This document shows positions 18,541-27,849 of a DNA stretch of 64,000 nt, piece by piece (the stretch's first letter is position 1; each line of letters begins with the position of its first letter). Location of the stretch: the NCBI RefSeq assembly GCF_029525555.1, contig NZ_JAPDHZ010000004.1, positions 558,001 to 622,000 on the forward strand, written 5' to 3'. Source of the DNA: Cohnella ginsengisoli (GTDB lineage: Bacteria; Bacillota; Bacilli; Paenibacillales; Paenibacillaceae). The translations under genes were made by a program, and so were the position numbers. The notes under the pieces are model-generated. The model was not told where the DNA came from and did no database searches. It was given only the letters and a program-made list of their open reading frames with translations.

Positions 18541-19485
18541 ATGGCTCATTCGCACGAAGCGCATCAACGGTCTCCCTCCGTCTGGCATCCGGCTTCCGGG
18601 CGCGAAGCTTGGCGTCTGAAACGGGAGCTGGGCGAGGGAGCGGTATTCGTCGCCGGCGGCACGCTGCTGCGCACGCAGTGGGAGGCCGGACTCGCCCCTT
18701 ACCCCGCGCAACTCATCGATCTGTCCGGCGCGGCGGACATGACCGGCATTAAACAATCGGACGAGGATGGCCGCGGCTGGCGAATCGGCGCCCTGGCGAC
18801 GCTCGCGGAATGCCGCAGCCATCCCGGCCTAGCCGCGGACTTCCCGCTAGTGAAGGAAGCCGCGCGTCTCATCGCGGCGCCGGCGGTGCGCAACCTGGCG
18901 ACGATCGGCGGCAACGTCCTTTCCCGTACGGGAGATATGGCGACCGCGCTGCTCGCGTTGGATACGGAGTTGCTATGGCTGAACGATGCCGGCACGCATG
19001 CCGAGCCGCTGTCGGCTTGGCTGGGCCGAGATCGAGAGGGTTTAAGCGGCGCGCCCGGCTTGTTGCTCGCGATCCTGCCTTCCGACGTTTCGGGCATCTC
19101 CATGATTTCGAAGACCAGGCGCTTTTGCGCTTTTCATAAAGTCGGCCGCCGCGAAGCGTTCGTCCCGCCGGTCGTGAACGTGGCGCTGAACGTCGCGTTC
19201 GACGAAGGCGGCGCGGTCGCGGATATCCGCATCGCGGCCGGCGGCGGAACGATGATCCCGGCGCGCCTGGCGGCCGCTGAAGCGCTGACGCTTGGCCGGA
19301 CGCCCGACGCGTCGCTGCTTGCGGCGCTGCATGCGGCGGTCAACGACGAATACGCGCCCAAGCCGGATCCGTTCGTAGGCGAGGCATACCGGCGGATGAC
19401 GGCGGCCAATCTCGTCGCGGCCGCGTTATGGAAGGCGGGCCTCGATGCCCGCGCGTCCGGAGAGGAGGGAGAGCCGTGCTGCTGA
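18541..19485 (+). CDS. pucC: Xanthine dehydrogenase FAD-binding subunit
   Basis: 314 residues of the CoxM/PucC family. FAD-contact motifs VFVAGGTLLRTQW near residue 40 and AAPAVRNLATIGGNV near 120 are present, as is the C-terminal CO-dehydrogenase flavoprotein domain. It passes electrons from the molybdenum and iron-sulfur subunits to NAD+ or another acceptor. The next gene overlaps its 3' end by ten bases. Subunit order here is FAD, Mo, 2Fe-2S, as in B. subtilis pucC-pucD-pucE. Confidence 0.88.
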   Translation: MAHSHEAHQRSPSVWHPASGREAWRLKRELGEGAVFVAGGTLLRTQWEAGLAPYPAQLIDLSGAADMTGIKQSDEDGRGWRIGALATLAECRSHPGLAADFPLVKEAARLIAAPAVRNLATIGGNVLSRTGDMATALLALDTELLWLNDAGTHAEPLSAWLGRDREGLSGAPGLLLAILPSDVSGISMISKTRRFCAFHKVGRREAFVPPVVNVALNVAFDEGGAVADIRIAAGGGTMIPARLAAAEALTLGRTPDASLLAALHAAVNDEYAPKPDPFVGEAYRRMTAANLVAAALWKAGLDARASGEEGEPCC

Positions 19486-21797
19486 ACCGAGATACGAGCG
19501 GCCGCCGTTGGCGCATCCGTCCCGACGGCCGCGGCAAAGTGACGGGCGAGCTGGAATACCTGACGGACTTGTCGCTGCCGAACATGCTCATCGGCCGGGT
19601 GCTCCGGAGTCCGCACCCGCACGCGTACATCCGCAGCGTGGACGTGTCTAAGGCGTTGGCGCTGCCGGGCGTGCACGCGGCGCTAACCGCGAAGGACGTG
19701 CCGGGGCTGAACCGTTTCGGCATCGCCCGCCCCGATTATCCGGTTTTCTGCGAGGATCGCGTCCGCTTCATCGGGGACGCCGTCGCGGCCATAGCCGCGG
19801 ATTCCGACGAGCTCGCGGAGCTCGCGCTGGCGGCGATCGAGGTCGACTACGAGCCGCTGCCGGTCGTGGACGATCCCGAGCGCGCGATCCTGGGCGATTC
19901 GCCATTGTTGTACGAAGAAGGCAACGTGTTCCACCGCAACGGGTACAAGTTCGGCGATATCGAGGCCGGCTTCGCCGCAGCCGCGCATATCGTCGAGGAG
20001 ATTTATTCCACGCCCCGGCAGATGCATACGTATATGGAAACCGAAGGCGGCTTGTTCGTGCCGGGCGAGGACGGCAGGCTCACGGCCTACTCCCCGACGC
20101 AGCACGGATTCATGGACCGGATGCAGCTGTCCCGGATTCTGGCGAAGCCCGAGGAGGACATCCGCATCGTATCGAGTCCGATCGGCGGCTCGTTCGGCGG
20201 CAAGGACGAGCTGAACGTGCAGCCGTACGGCGCCTTGCTGGCGCTGGCGACCGGCCGTCCCGTGAAGCTTCACAACTCCAGGTGGGAGTCGGTTCGCGCC
20301 GGCCTCAAGCGCCATCCGATGAAGATTACGATGAAAACGGGCGTAGACGCGGACGGACGGCTCGTCGCGCACCGGGCATACGTCATCGCCGACAAAGGTC
20401 CGTATTCGACGCTCGGCGCCGAGGTGCTGAACTTCGCGACGGAGCATGTCGTCGGTCCGTACCGTTTCAAGGCGGTGGACGTGGACACCGTGTCGGCCTT
20501 TACCAACAACGGAATGTCCGGGGAGTTCAGAGGCTTCGGAGGAAATCAGGCGATCTTCGCGCTGGAGGGACAGCTCGACCGGCTGGCCGCGCTGCTCGGC
20601 ATGGACCCTTGGGAGCTGCGGCGCCGCAATCTGCGGCGAGCGGAGGATCCCGGCCCGCTCGGGCAGCCGATCTCGGTGACGGGCGGCGCCGGTCAGGTGT
20701 GGGCGTCGCTCGAGGGAAGCGCGCTTTGGCGAAGAAGAAGCGAGTCGCCTGCGCCGGTGTCGTCCGCGCCGTGGCTAAAGCGAGGCATCGGCGCCGCTTA
20801 TGTCATGCACGGCGCAGGACTCGGCGTCGGGATCCCCGATCCTGCGGGCGGACGGCTGCAGCTGCGGGGGGACGGGAAGATCGAGGCCGTCTTCGGCTAC
20901 GAGGAGTTCGGCCAGGGACTGATCGCGTCGCTCATGCAGATGCTGATCGAGACGTTCGGCTTCGCCGAGCGCGACATCGTCATCACGATCGGGGACACGG
21001 ACGTCGTCCCCGACAGCGGCTCCACGACCGCCTCGCGGGCGACGAGCATGATGTGGCAATCGCTGCGCCGGCTCCGCGGCCCGTTCGCCGGAAAGCTGCT
21101 CGAGGCAGCTTCCCGCGCGCTCGCGCTGCCCGCGGAGACGCTGGCGATCGGCGAAGACGGCATCCGCGACGCCGGGGACGGCCGGCTTCTTTTAAGCTAC
21201 GCCGCGCTCGCTGGGGCCGCCGGGCAACCGATCGCGGCGCAGGCGCACTTCAGTTATCCGACGTCGCCGGTCGACCGGGTCGGCGCGCATTATATGTATT
21301 CGTACTCCGCCGTGGCGGTCGAGGTCGAAGTGAACACCCTGACCGGGCGCGTGCATGTCGTCGACCAATACCATGCCGTCGCCGCCGGTCCCGTCGTTAA
21401 TCCGCAAGGCTACCTCGGCCAGATCGAGGGGGGAAGCAGCATGGCGCTCGGCTTTGCGCTGACGGAGGACGCGGTCATGAGCGGCGGACATTACTTGACC
21501 AAAAACCTGGACACCTACCTTGTGCCGACGATCGTCGAGCACAACGGTGCCGTGACGGTGGACGCGATCGAAGAACTGCCCGAAGGCGACGAGCATGGGC
21601 CGCGGGGGCTGGGCGAGCTGGGCTCGGTGGGCTTGGCGCCGGCGATCGCGGAAGCGGTCTACCGGGCGACCGGCAAACGCGCGAGCAAGCTGCCGATCGA
21701 TCCCGCCTTGCTGCAGGAACCGATCCGCTTCAATGAAGGAGGCGAGCGACATGATCGAGAGAGCGCCAATATCGGCGGGGCCTTCCGCCAAGCTTAA
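19476..21797 (+). CDS. pucD: Xanthine dehydrogenase molybdopterin-binding subunit
   Basis: 773 residues. GTG 19476 is chosen because agaggaggg lies eight bases before it. The a/b hammerhead domain comes first (GRGKVTGELEYLTDLSLPN, RSPHPHAYIRS), followed by the molybdenum-binding domains with SPIGGSFGGKDE, NGMSGEFRGFGGNQ and the C-terminal GPRGLGELGSVGLAPAI, where the glutamate is the expected catalytic base. It oxidises hypoxanthine/xanthine to urate. The frame extends 47 bases into pucE; no homopolymer explains this, so the overlap may be genuine. Confidence 0.9.
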   Translation: MLLNRDTSGRRWRIRPDGRGKVTGELEYLTDLSLPNMLIGRVLRSPHPHAYIRSVDVSKALALPGVHAALTAKDVPGLNRFGIARPDYPVFCEDRVRFIGDAVAAIAADSDELAELALAAIEVDYEPLPVVDDPERAILGDSPLLYEEGNVFHRNGYKFGDIEAGFAAAAHIVEEIYSTPRQMHTYMETEGGLFVPGEDGRLTAYSPTQHGFMDRMQLSRILAKPEEDIRIVSSPIGGSFGGKDELNVQPYGALLALATGRPVKLHNSRWESVRAGLKRHPMKITMKTGVDADGRLVAHRAYVIADKGPYSTLGAEVLNFATEHVVGPYRFKAVDVDTVSAFTNNGMSGEFRGFGGNQAIFALEGQLDRLAALLGMDPWELRRRNLRRAEDPGPLGQPISVTGGAGQVWASLEGSALWRRRSESPAPVSSAPWLKRGIGAAYVMHGAGLGVGIPDPAGGRLQLRGDGKIEAVFGYEEFGQGLIASLMQMLIETFGFAERDIVITIGDTDVVPDSGSTTASRATSMMWQSLRRLRGPFAGKLLEAASRALALPAETLAIGEDGIRDAGDGRLLLSYAALAGAAGQPIAAQAHFSYPTSPVDRVGAHYMYSYSAVAVEVEVNTLTGRVHVVDQYHAVAAGPVVNPQGYLGQIEGGSSMALGFALTEDAVMSGGHYLTKNLDTYLVPTIVEHNGAVTVDAIEELPEGDEHGPRGLGELGSVGLAPAIAEAVYRATGKRASKLPIDPALLQEPIRFNEGGERHDRESANIGGAFRQA

Positions 21798-22258
21798 CAT
21801 CAACGTTAACGGCAGGGAGGCGGCGCTGGACGTCCCGCCGTCGAAGCGGCTGCTGCACGTGCTGCGCGAAGATCTGGGCCTTACCGGCACGAAGAGATCT
21901 TGCGAGATGGGGCGGTGCGGCGCCTGCATGGTGCTCGTGGACGGCAAAGCGGTCAATTCGTGCCTGGCGATGGCTTACCAATGCGAGGGCAAATCGGTCA
22001 CGACGATCGAGGGCTTGTCCGAAGGCGGCTTGACGACGGTCCAGCGGTGCTTCCTCGAGGAAGGCGGGTATCAATGCGGCTACTGTACGCCGGGCATGGT
22101 CGTGTCGGTCACCGCGATGCTGGCGAACGATCCGTCGCCGAGCGACGCGGATATCGAGGAGGCGCTATCGGGCAATCTGTGCAGGTGCACCGGCTACGGC
22201 GGCATTTGGCGGGCGGTCAAAAAAAGCGATCGAGCTGAAAAAGGAGCAAACGGGATGA
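21751..22258 (+). CDS. pucE: Xanthine dehydrogenase 2Fe-2S subunit (frameshift as read)
   Basis: N-terminal plant-type 2Fe-2S domain with CEMGRCGACMV and the C-terminal 2Fe-2S domain with CGYCTPGM and NLCRCTGY; all eight cluster cysteines are visible. As read the frame runs into guanine deaminase, giving an apparent fusion. Removing one A from A7 22219-22225 instead gives the tail AVKKAIELKKEQTG and a TGA at 22256-22258 that overlaps the guaD ATG, for 168 residues, the normal size. The fusion is therefore an artefact. A good ribosome binding site (aaggaggcg) precedes ATG 21751. Confidence 0.88.
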
Positions 22259-22746
22259 GCGGTAACGAGAAGGAGCTTCATTTGTTTTACATCCGCAAAT
22301 GCGTGGAAGTGTCGCGCAAGGCGCGGTCCGCGGGCAATACGCCGTTCGGCTGCGTGCTGGTCGGTCCTGACGGCGACGTCCTCATGGAGCAGGGCAACGT
22401 CGAGATCACCGCTCGCGTCTGCACCGGCCATGCGGAGACGTCGCTCATGCAGCGCGCATCGCACGAATATCCGAAGGATTTTTTGTGGCGCAGCACGCTG
22501 TATTCGACGGCCGAGCCGTGCGCGATGTGCACGGGCGCGATCTATTGGGGCAACGTCGGACGGGTCGTGTACGGCATTTCCGAGCGTCGGCTGGCCGAGC
22601 TGACCGGCGACGACGAGCAAAATCCGACGCTCGACATGCCCTGCCGGGACATTCTGGCCAGGGGCCGAAAGCCGATCGAGGTCGTCGGGCCATTTCCCGA
22701 GATCGAGCATGAGGTCGTGGCGGTCCACGAGGGATATTGGAAATGA
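22255..22746 (+). CDS. guaD: Guanine deaminase
   Basis: 163 residues of the cytidine-deaminase fold. Zinc ligands and catalytic Glu are in TGHAETS (His59, Glu61) and EPCAMC (Cys89, Cys92), followed by YWGNVGRVVYGIS. B. subtilis GuaD has the same size and motifs. It converts guanine to xanthine, feeding the adjacent xanthine dehydrogenase. ATG 22255 overlaps the corrected stop of pucE, and its own stop overlaps uraD, so translation is coupled. Confidence 0.9.
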   Translation: MSGNEKELHLFYIRKCVEVSRKARSAGNTPFGCVLVGPDGDVLMEQGNVEITARVCTGHAETSLMQRASHEYPKDFLWRSTLYSTAEPCAMCTGAIYWGNVGRVVYGISERRLAELTGDDEQNPTLDMPCRDILARGRKPIEVVGPFPEIEHEVVAVHEGYWK

Positions 22747-23264
22747 GCGGCGAGACGGTCGGGAAAATGTCGTTGTCGGTCATCAACGGGCTTGACCGGG
22801 AGCAGTTCATAACGGCGCTCGGCAGCGTGTTCGAACATTCGCCTTGGGTGGCGGAGGCTGCGTGGCCAGGTCGTCCGTATTCGTCGTTCGGCGCGCTTCA
22901 CGAAGCGATGATGGACGTCGTCCGCAGGTCGCCGAAGGATCGGCTAATCGCGTTTTTGCGGGCGCATCCGGATCTCGGGACGCGGCTTGCCGTCACGCCT
23001 TATTCGGCGTCGGAGCAGGCCGGCGCGGGGCTCGACCGCTTGACGGCGGAGGAGTACGAGACCTTTACGAACCTGAACAAGGCGTACGTGGAGCGATTCG
23101 GCTTCCCGTTTATCCTCGCCGTAAAGGGCAAAGGCAAGAAAGAGATTCTGGAAGCGATGCGGATGCGCTCGAACCATGACGCGGAGCGGGAGCTGGCGGA
23201 AGCGATCGCGCAAATCTCGCGTATTACGGGCTTCAGGCTCGCGGATCTGCTGGCGGACGAATAG
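22743..23264 (+). CDS. uraD: 2-oxo-4-hydroxy-4-carboxy-5-ureidoimidazoline (OHCU) decarboxylase
   Basis: 173 residues with the catalytic-region motif LRAHPDLG and the C-terminal TNLNKAYVERFGFPFILAVKG, both characteristic of OHCU decarboxylase. It makes (S)-allantoin from OHCU. In B. subtilis this domain is fused to urate oxidase in PucL; here it is a stand-alone gene with no uricase domain and none nearby. ATG 22743 overlaps the guaD stop. Confidence 0.92.
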   Translation: MSGETVGKMSLSVINGLDREQFITALGSVFEHSPWVAEAAWPGRPYSSFGALHEAMMDVVRRSPKDRLIAFLRAHPDLGTRLAVTPYSASEQAGAGLDRLTAEEYETFTNLNKAYVERFGFPFILAVKGKGKKEILEAMRMRSNHDAERELAEAIAQISRITGFRLADLLADE

Positions 23265-23281
23265 AAGGGAGGCGGCTAGGC

Positions 23282-23632
23282 ATGAGCGGCAAACTGACGA
23301 CCCATGTGCTCGATACGTCGATCGGGCGCCCTGCGGCTGGCATGCGCGTGCAATTGTTCGGCATAGGCGAAGGCTTGACGGCGCGAACGCTGCTTGGGGA
23401 AGCGTTCACGAACGAGGAAGGCAGGCTTGACGCTCCGCTGCTGGAAGGCGATCTGCTTGCGGAAGGGACATACGAGCTGCTTTTCGGCGTCGGCGATTAT
23501 TTTCGGGGGAACGCGCATGCCTATTTTTTGAGCCAGGTGCCGATTCGATTCGAGGTATCGGAGCCGTCGAGCCATTATCACGTGCCGCTGCTGGTCTCGC
23601 CGGGCGGATACAGCACATACCGGGGCAGTTGA
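23282..23632 (+). CDS. uraH: 5-hydroxyisourate hydrolase (transthyretin-like)
   Basis: 116 residues, the family length. It starts LTTHVLDTSIGRPAAGM and ends with HYHVPLLVSPGGYSTYRGS, the signatures of HIU hydrolase; the terminal tetrapeptide YRGS and the HYH histidines belong to the active site. It hydrolyses 5-hydroxyisourate, the product of urate oxidation, to OHCU for UraD. A Shine-Dalgarno gggaggcgg precedes ATG. Its presence implies that urate oxidation happens in this organism even though no uricase is seen here. Confidence 0.94.
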   Translation: MSGKLTTHVLDTSIGRPAAGMRVQLFGIGEGLTARTLLGEAFTNEEGRLDAPLLEGDLLAEGTYELLFGVGDYFRGNAHAYFLSQVPIRFEVSEPSSHYHVPLLVSPGGYSTYRGS

Positions 23633-23662
23633 AAGGCGGTTCGGCGAAAGGAGAGATAGGAG

Positions 23663-25049
23663 ATGGGGGACGGCTATGACCTGATCGTCAAAGGCGGCTT
23701 GGTCGCGCTGCCGGATGAAGCGGCGCATCTCGACATCGGCATTAAGGGCGGAAAAATCGCCGCGATCGGCGCGGACCTTCGCGCGTGCCCGGACACCGAG
23801 CTCGTCGATGCGCGGGACAAATGGGTGCTGCCGGGCATGGTGGACGCGCATGTCCATCTCAACGAGCCGGGCATGGGGCACTGGGAGGGCTTCGCGACGG
23901 GTTCCGCGGCGCTTGCGGCGGGCGGCTGCACGACGTTCGTCGACATGCCGCTGAACGGACTGCCCCCGACGGTGAACGCGGAGGCGCTTGCGATGAAGGC
24001 GGATCGCGCCGCAGGCGTATCGAGCGTCGACTATGCGTTCTGGGGCGGGCTCGTGCCGGGCAACGCGAACGACCTGAAGCCGCTTCACGAGGCCGGCGTC
24101 GCCGCCTTCAAGGCGTTTCTGTCCGATCCGGGCGGAGAAACGGAGGACCGATTCAGGGAAGTCGACGACGTAACGCTGCTGGAGGGCATGCGGACGATCG
24201 CTTCGTTCGGGGGGTCTCCTCGGCCTGCACGCGGAGAGCGACGCGATCACCTCGCGCCTCGCGGCGAAGGCAGCCGCCGAAGGCCGGACGGACGCGGTGG
24301 CCTTCATCGCCTCCCGGCCCGTCGTGGCGGAGCTCGAGGCGGTGAGCCGCGCGCTGCTGTTCGCGCGGGAGACGGGCTGCCGTCTGCACTTCGTGCACTT
24401 GAGCAGCCCGGAGGCGGTCGAGCTGATCGCCCGGGCGAAGCGAGAGGGGCTCGACGTCACGGCCGAGACATGCCCGCATTATCTAACGCTAAGCGACCGG
24501 GACATGGCGCGCATCGGCCCCGCGGCCAAATGCGCGCCGCCGATGCGCGACGATGCGCGGCGCGAGCGGCTGTGGGAGCAGGTCGCCGCGGGCTTGGTCG
24601 ACGTGATCGCCTCGGATCACTCTCCTTCGCCGGAGGCTTGGAAGTCGATGGAGGGCCGCACGTTCATGAGCGCCTGGGGCGGCATCGCCGGCGCGCAGAG
24701 CAGCCTGGAGCTGATGCTGGACGAAGGCGCCGTGAAGCGGGGGCTTCCGCTGCCGCTCATCGCCAAGCTGCTCGCAGACGGTCCCGCGCGGCGTTTCGGG
24801 CTCGACGGCCGGAAGGGGCGGATCGCTGTCGGCCTGGACGCCGATCTGGCGATCGTCGATCCGGCGGCCGCCTATACGCTGAAGCGCGAGGATTTGTACC
24901 AAAGGCATCGACACAGTCCTTATATCGGAAGAACGTTCTCCTGCAGGGTCGTGAACACGTTCGTGCGCGGCCAGTTGGTTTATTCGCTGAACGAGGGAAT
25001 CGTTCGAGCGGGCTGCGGCGAACCATTGAGCCCGCCGAGGAAAGGGTGA
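23663..25049 (+). CDS. allB: Allantoinase (one frameshift as read)
   Basis: Amidohydrolase with GMVDAHVHLNEPG (two metal histidines), FKAFLSDPG (metal-bridging Lys), GLHAES, HFVHLSS and IASDHSPSP. The frame breaks at G6 24209-24214; with five G it reads SFGGLLGLHAESDAIT and yields about 461 residues, the usual size. It opens allantoin to allantoate. ATG 23663 follows ggag; allC starts six bases after the stop. Confidence 0.9.
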
Positions 25050-25054
25050 ATCAG

Positions 25055-26312
25055 ATGAGCCTGTCCGAAATTCCGATCGATGCCTTCAAAAACGAGATTA
25101 TGGCGCTGCTGGACGAGATGGCCGCCCATACCGACGATCCGGAGGATCCGGGCGTCACAAGGCTGCTGTACGGCGTTTCCTGGCTCAGCGCGCAGGCGGC
25201 GCTGGCCGAACGCATGGAGGAAGCGGGATTAGCCGTCCGGTACGACAACGTGGGCAACCTATACGGACGTCTCCCGGGGAAGCGGGACGGCGAAGCGGCG
25301 GTGTTGACCGGTTCGCATGTCGATTCGGTCCGGCATGGAGGCAAGTTCGACGGCGCTTACGGCATCGCCGCCGGCATCGCGGCGCTCGGCTTTTTTGCGC
25401 CGGACGTACGGCAAGCCTTTGCGGCCGCTCGAGGTCGTCTCCTTTTGCGAGGAAGAGGGGAGCCGGTTTCCGATCGCTTATTGGGGCTCCGGCAATGCGG
25501 CCGGCATTTACGATTGGCGGCACGCCGGCGGATATAAAGACGAGGACGGCGTTTCCCTCGAAGAGGCGATGAGAGCCTCCGGCTTCGGCCGCGCGGACGG
25601 CCCGGACTGCCGGCTGCCGCCGCTTGCGGCTTTTGTGGAGCTGCACATCGAACAAGGGCTCGTGCTCGAGCATCGCAACCGGCGCATCGGCATCGTCGAG
25701 ACGATCGTCGGACAGCGCAGGTATTCGCTCTCGATCGAAGGCGCGGCCAACCATGCCGGCACGACGCCGATGACGCTGCGCCAGGATGCGCTCGCCGGCG
25801 CGGCGGAGATCGCGCTGAAGCTCGAATCGCTCGCCTCGTCGTGGGGAGAGCCGCTCGTCGCCACGGTCGGCAAGCTCGAAGCGCGCCCGAATACGCCGAA
25901 CGTCATCCCCGGTTTCGTCGAGATGACGCTCGATATCCGCCATTCGGACGAATGGAGCCTGTCGGCCTTTTCCGATCTCGTGCTCAGCGAGATTCAAAGG
26001 ATCGCGGACCGGCGCCGGCTTAAGCTCGCGGTGACGCCATGGCTCGCGACCAAGCCCGTGCCGATGAGCGGGCGGCTGACCGCCCGCGTCGAGGCCGCTT
26101 GCGCGGGGCTGTCGCTGTCCTATCATCGCATGGTCAGCGGCGCCGGTCACGACGCGCAGCTGCTGGCGCCGCTTTGTCCGACCACGATGATATTCGTGCC
26201 TAGCCGCGCGGGAATCAGCCATTCGCCCGACGAATACACGTCGCCCGAGCAGCTTGCGGAAGGGGCTGCCGTGCTCGTTTCCGTCTTGTACGATCTGGCC
26301 TACAAGGAGTAG
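25055..26312 (+). CDS. allC: Allantoate amidohydrolase (M20 family; one frameshift as read)
   Basis: Metal ligands are recognisable: GSHVDSV (His), FDGAYG (Asp), FCEEEGSRF (Glu), VELHIEQG (His) and ISHSPDEYT (His). The dimerisation domain (NHAGTTPM) is intact. The frame breaks at T6 25391-25396; removing one T gives ALGFLRRTYGKPLRPLEVV and about 418 residues. It releases ammonia and CO2 from allantoate to give (S)-ureidoglycine, the amino donor for the following aminotransferase. Carbamoyl-amino-acid hydrolases share the fold, but the neighbours favour allantoate. Confidence 0.88.
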
Positions 26313-27566
26313 ATGATCATGAGAGCATACGCTGAATTGTCGCCGTCGCCCCGCTCGATCATGACGCCGGGCCCGGTCGAGGTCGATCCCCGCGTGCTGC
26401 GCGCGCTGTCCTATCCGATCCTCGGCCAGTTCGACCCTGAATTCACCGCGCTCATGAACGACACGATGGAGATGCTGCGGCTCGTCTTCCGGACCGACAA
26501 CCGTTGGGCGTATCCGGTCGACGGCACGTCGCGCTCCGGCATCGAGGCGGCATTGACGAGCCTGATCGAGCCCGGCGACAAGGTGCTGGTGCCCATCTAC
26601 GGGCGGTTCGGCCATCTGCTGCACGAGATCGCGGAGCGCTGCGGCGCCGAGGTCGTGACGCTGGAGCAGGCATGGGGGCGCGTGTTCGATCCGGCGGATA
26701 TCGCGGACGCGATCCGGCGGGAGCGTCCCCAGCTTGTCGCCGTCGTGCACGGCGAGACGTCGACGGGGCGCGTGCAGCCGCTGGACGGCATCGGCGCGGC
26801 GTGCCGCGAGACGGACGCGCTGCTCGTCGTCGACGCGGTCGCTACGCTCGGCGGCATGCCCGTGGAGACGGACGCCTGGCAGCTCGACGCCGTCGTCGGC
26901 GGGTCGCAGAAGTGTCTGTCCGTGCCGTCGGGCATGGCGCCGATCACCTACAACGCGCGTGCCGAAGCGAAAATTCTTGCGCGCAAGCGCGTGGAGCGGG
27001 GTCTGCGCGTCCCCGGCATGGCGAACCTCGAACCGGCGGAAGGGCGCCGGTTTATCCAGAGCAACTATCTGGATCTGGCCCAGCTGCAAGATTACTGGAG
27101 CGCCGCGCGGCTGAATCATCATACGGAGATGACCTGCATGCTTTACGGGCTGCGCGAAGGGCTGCGCATCGCGCTGCAGGAAGGTTTGGAGGCTCGCTGG
27201 GCCCGGCATCGCCGTCACGAGGCCGCGCTCGTCGCGGGGCTGGAAGCGATGGGGATGCGTCTGTTTGGCGACTCGTCGTGCAAAATGGCGGTCGTTACCT
27301 GCGTAGAGATTCCCGAAGGCATCGACGGCGAATCCGTGCGCGCGATGCTGCTGTCGATGTTCGGCATCGAGATCGCGAACTCTTTCGGCCCGCTTAAGGG
27401 ACGGATCTGGCGCATCGGCACGATGGGCTACAGCTGCCGCAGGGACAATGTGCTTCGGCTGCTCGGCGCGTTCGAGGCGGTGCTTGCGAGGCACGGCGCA
27501 AGCGTCAAGACGGGGGCGGCTGTTCAGGCAGCGCTGGACGTTTACGAAGCGGGCGAGATTGAGTAA
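26313..27566 (+). CDS. pucG: (S)-ureidoglycine-glyoxylate aminotransferase (class V)
   Basis: 417 residues of the alanine-glyoxylate aminotransferase family. PLP Lys200 is in VVGGSQKCLSVPSG; HGETSTG and VVDAVATLGG bind the cofactor. PucG transfers the amino group of ureidoglycine to glyoxylate, giving glycine and oxalurate, which matches an operon lacking ureidoglycolate enzymes. ATG directly follows the allC stop. It is the last gene before a terminator. Confidence 0.9.
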   Translation: MIMRAYAELSPSPRSIMTPGPVEVDPRVLRALSYPILGQFDPEFTALMNDTMEMLRLVFRTDNRWAYPVDGTSRSGIEAALTSLIEPGDKVLVPIYGRFGHLLHEIAERCGAEVVTLEQAWGRVFDPADIADAIRRERPQLVAVVHGETSTGRVQPLDGIGAACRETDALLVVDAVATLGGMPVETDAWQLDAVVGGSQKCLSVPSGMAPITYNARAEAKILARKRVERGLRVPGMANLEPAEGRRFIQSNYLDLAQLQDYWSAARLNHHTEMTCMLYGLREGLRIALQEGLEARWARHRRHEAALVAGLEAMGMRLFGDSSCKMAVVTCVEIPEGIDGESVRAMLLSMFGIEIANSFGPLKGRIWRIGTMGYSCRRDNVLRLLGAFEAVLARHGASVKTGAAVQAALDVYEAGEIE

Positions 27567-27585
27567 AGGCATAGATCCGGAATGC

Positions 27586-27618
27586 AGTCCCCTTTTCCTG
27601 CTGGGAAGGGGGCTTTTT
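27586..27618 (+). terminator. Rho-independent terminator after pucG
   Basis: agtcccctt...aagggggct hairpin followed by TTTTT ends the purine operon. Confidence 0.85.
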
Positions 27619-27749
27619 GCTGCTGCATAGATGAGCCGTTACCATGTGATGCCGTAGATTCACATGCGATATTCGTCGATGGCTCAGCGTTTTAAATATA
27701 GAAGCAGATCAACGGTCTTACAACGGTCGTTGCCGAAGGTGGCGTCGGT

Positions 27750-27800
27750 TTGAAGTGCGCCGACCGTCTGCTATAATAAAGGTCGTAAACACGTGTTTAC
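27750..27800 (+). promoter_or_regulatory. Sigma-A promoter with a perfect 16-bp palindromic operator
   Basis: TTGAAG (27750-27755), a 16-base spacer and TATAAT (27772-27777) form a promoter. Eight bases after the -10 lies gtaaacacgtgtttac (27785-27800), a perfect palindrome. Half-site GTAAAC resembles those of LacI-family repressors, and the position across the transcription start suits repression. The spacing differs from a canonical CcpA cre site. Bases 27619-27749 hold nothing else I recognise. Confidence 0.7.
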
Positions 27801-27849
27801 ATCAATAATAACCCAAACGAATTTTGCGATAATGGAGGTGCGATTTCCG

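Noticed and set aside
21751-22746. Fusion of the 2Fe-2S subunit with guanine deaminase
   Set aside because: One extra A in A7 22219-22225 explains it; the corrected frame ends in a TGA overlapping the guaD ATG.
27785-27800. CcpA cre site
   Set aside because: The half-sites are separated by four bases and lack the central CG of a typical cre in the right register, so a different LacI-like or other operator is more likely.
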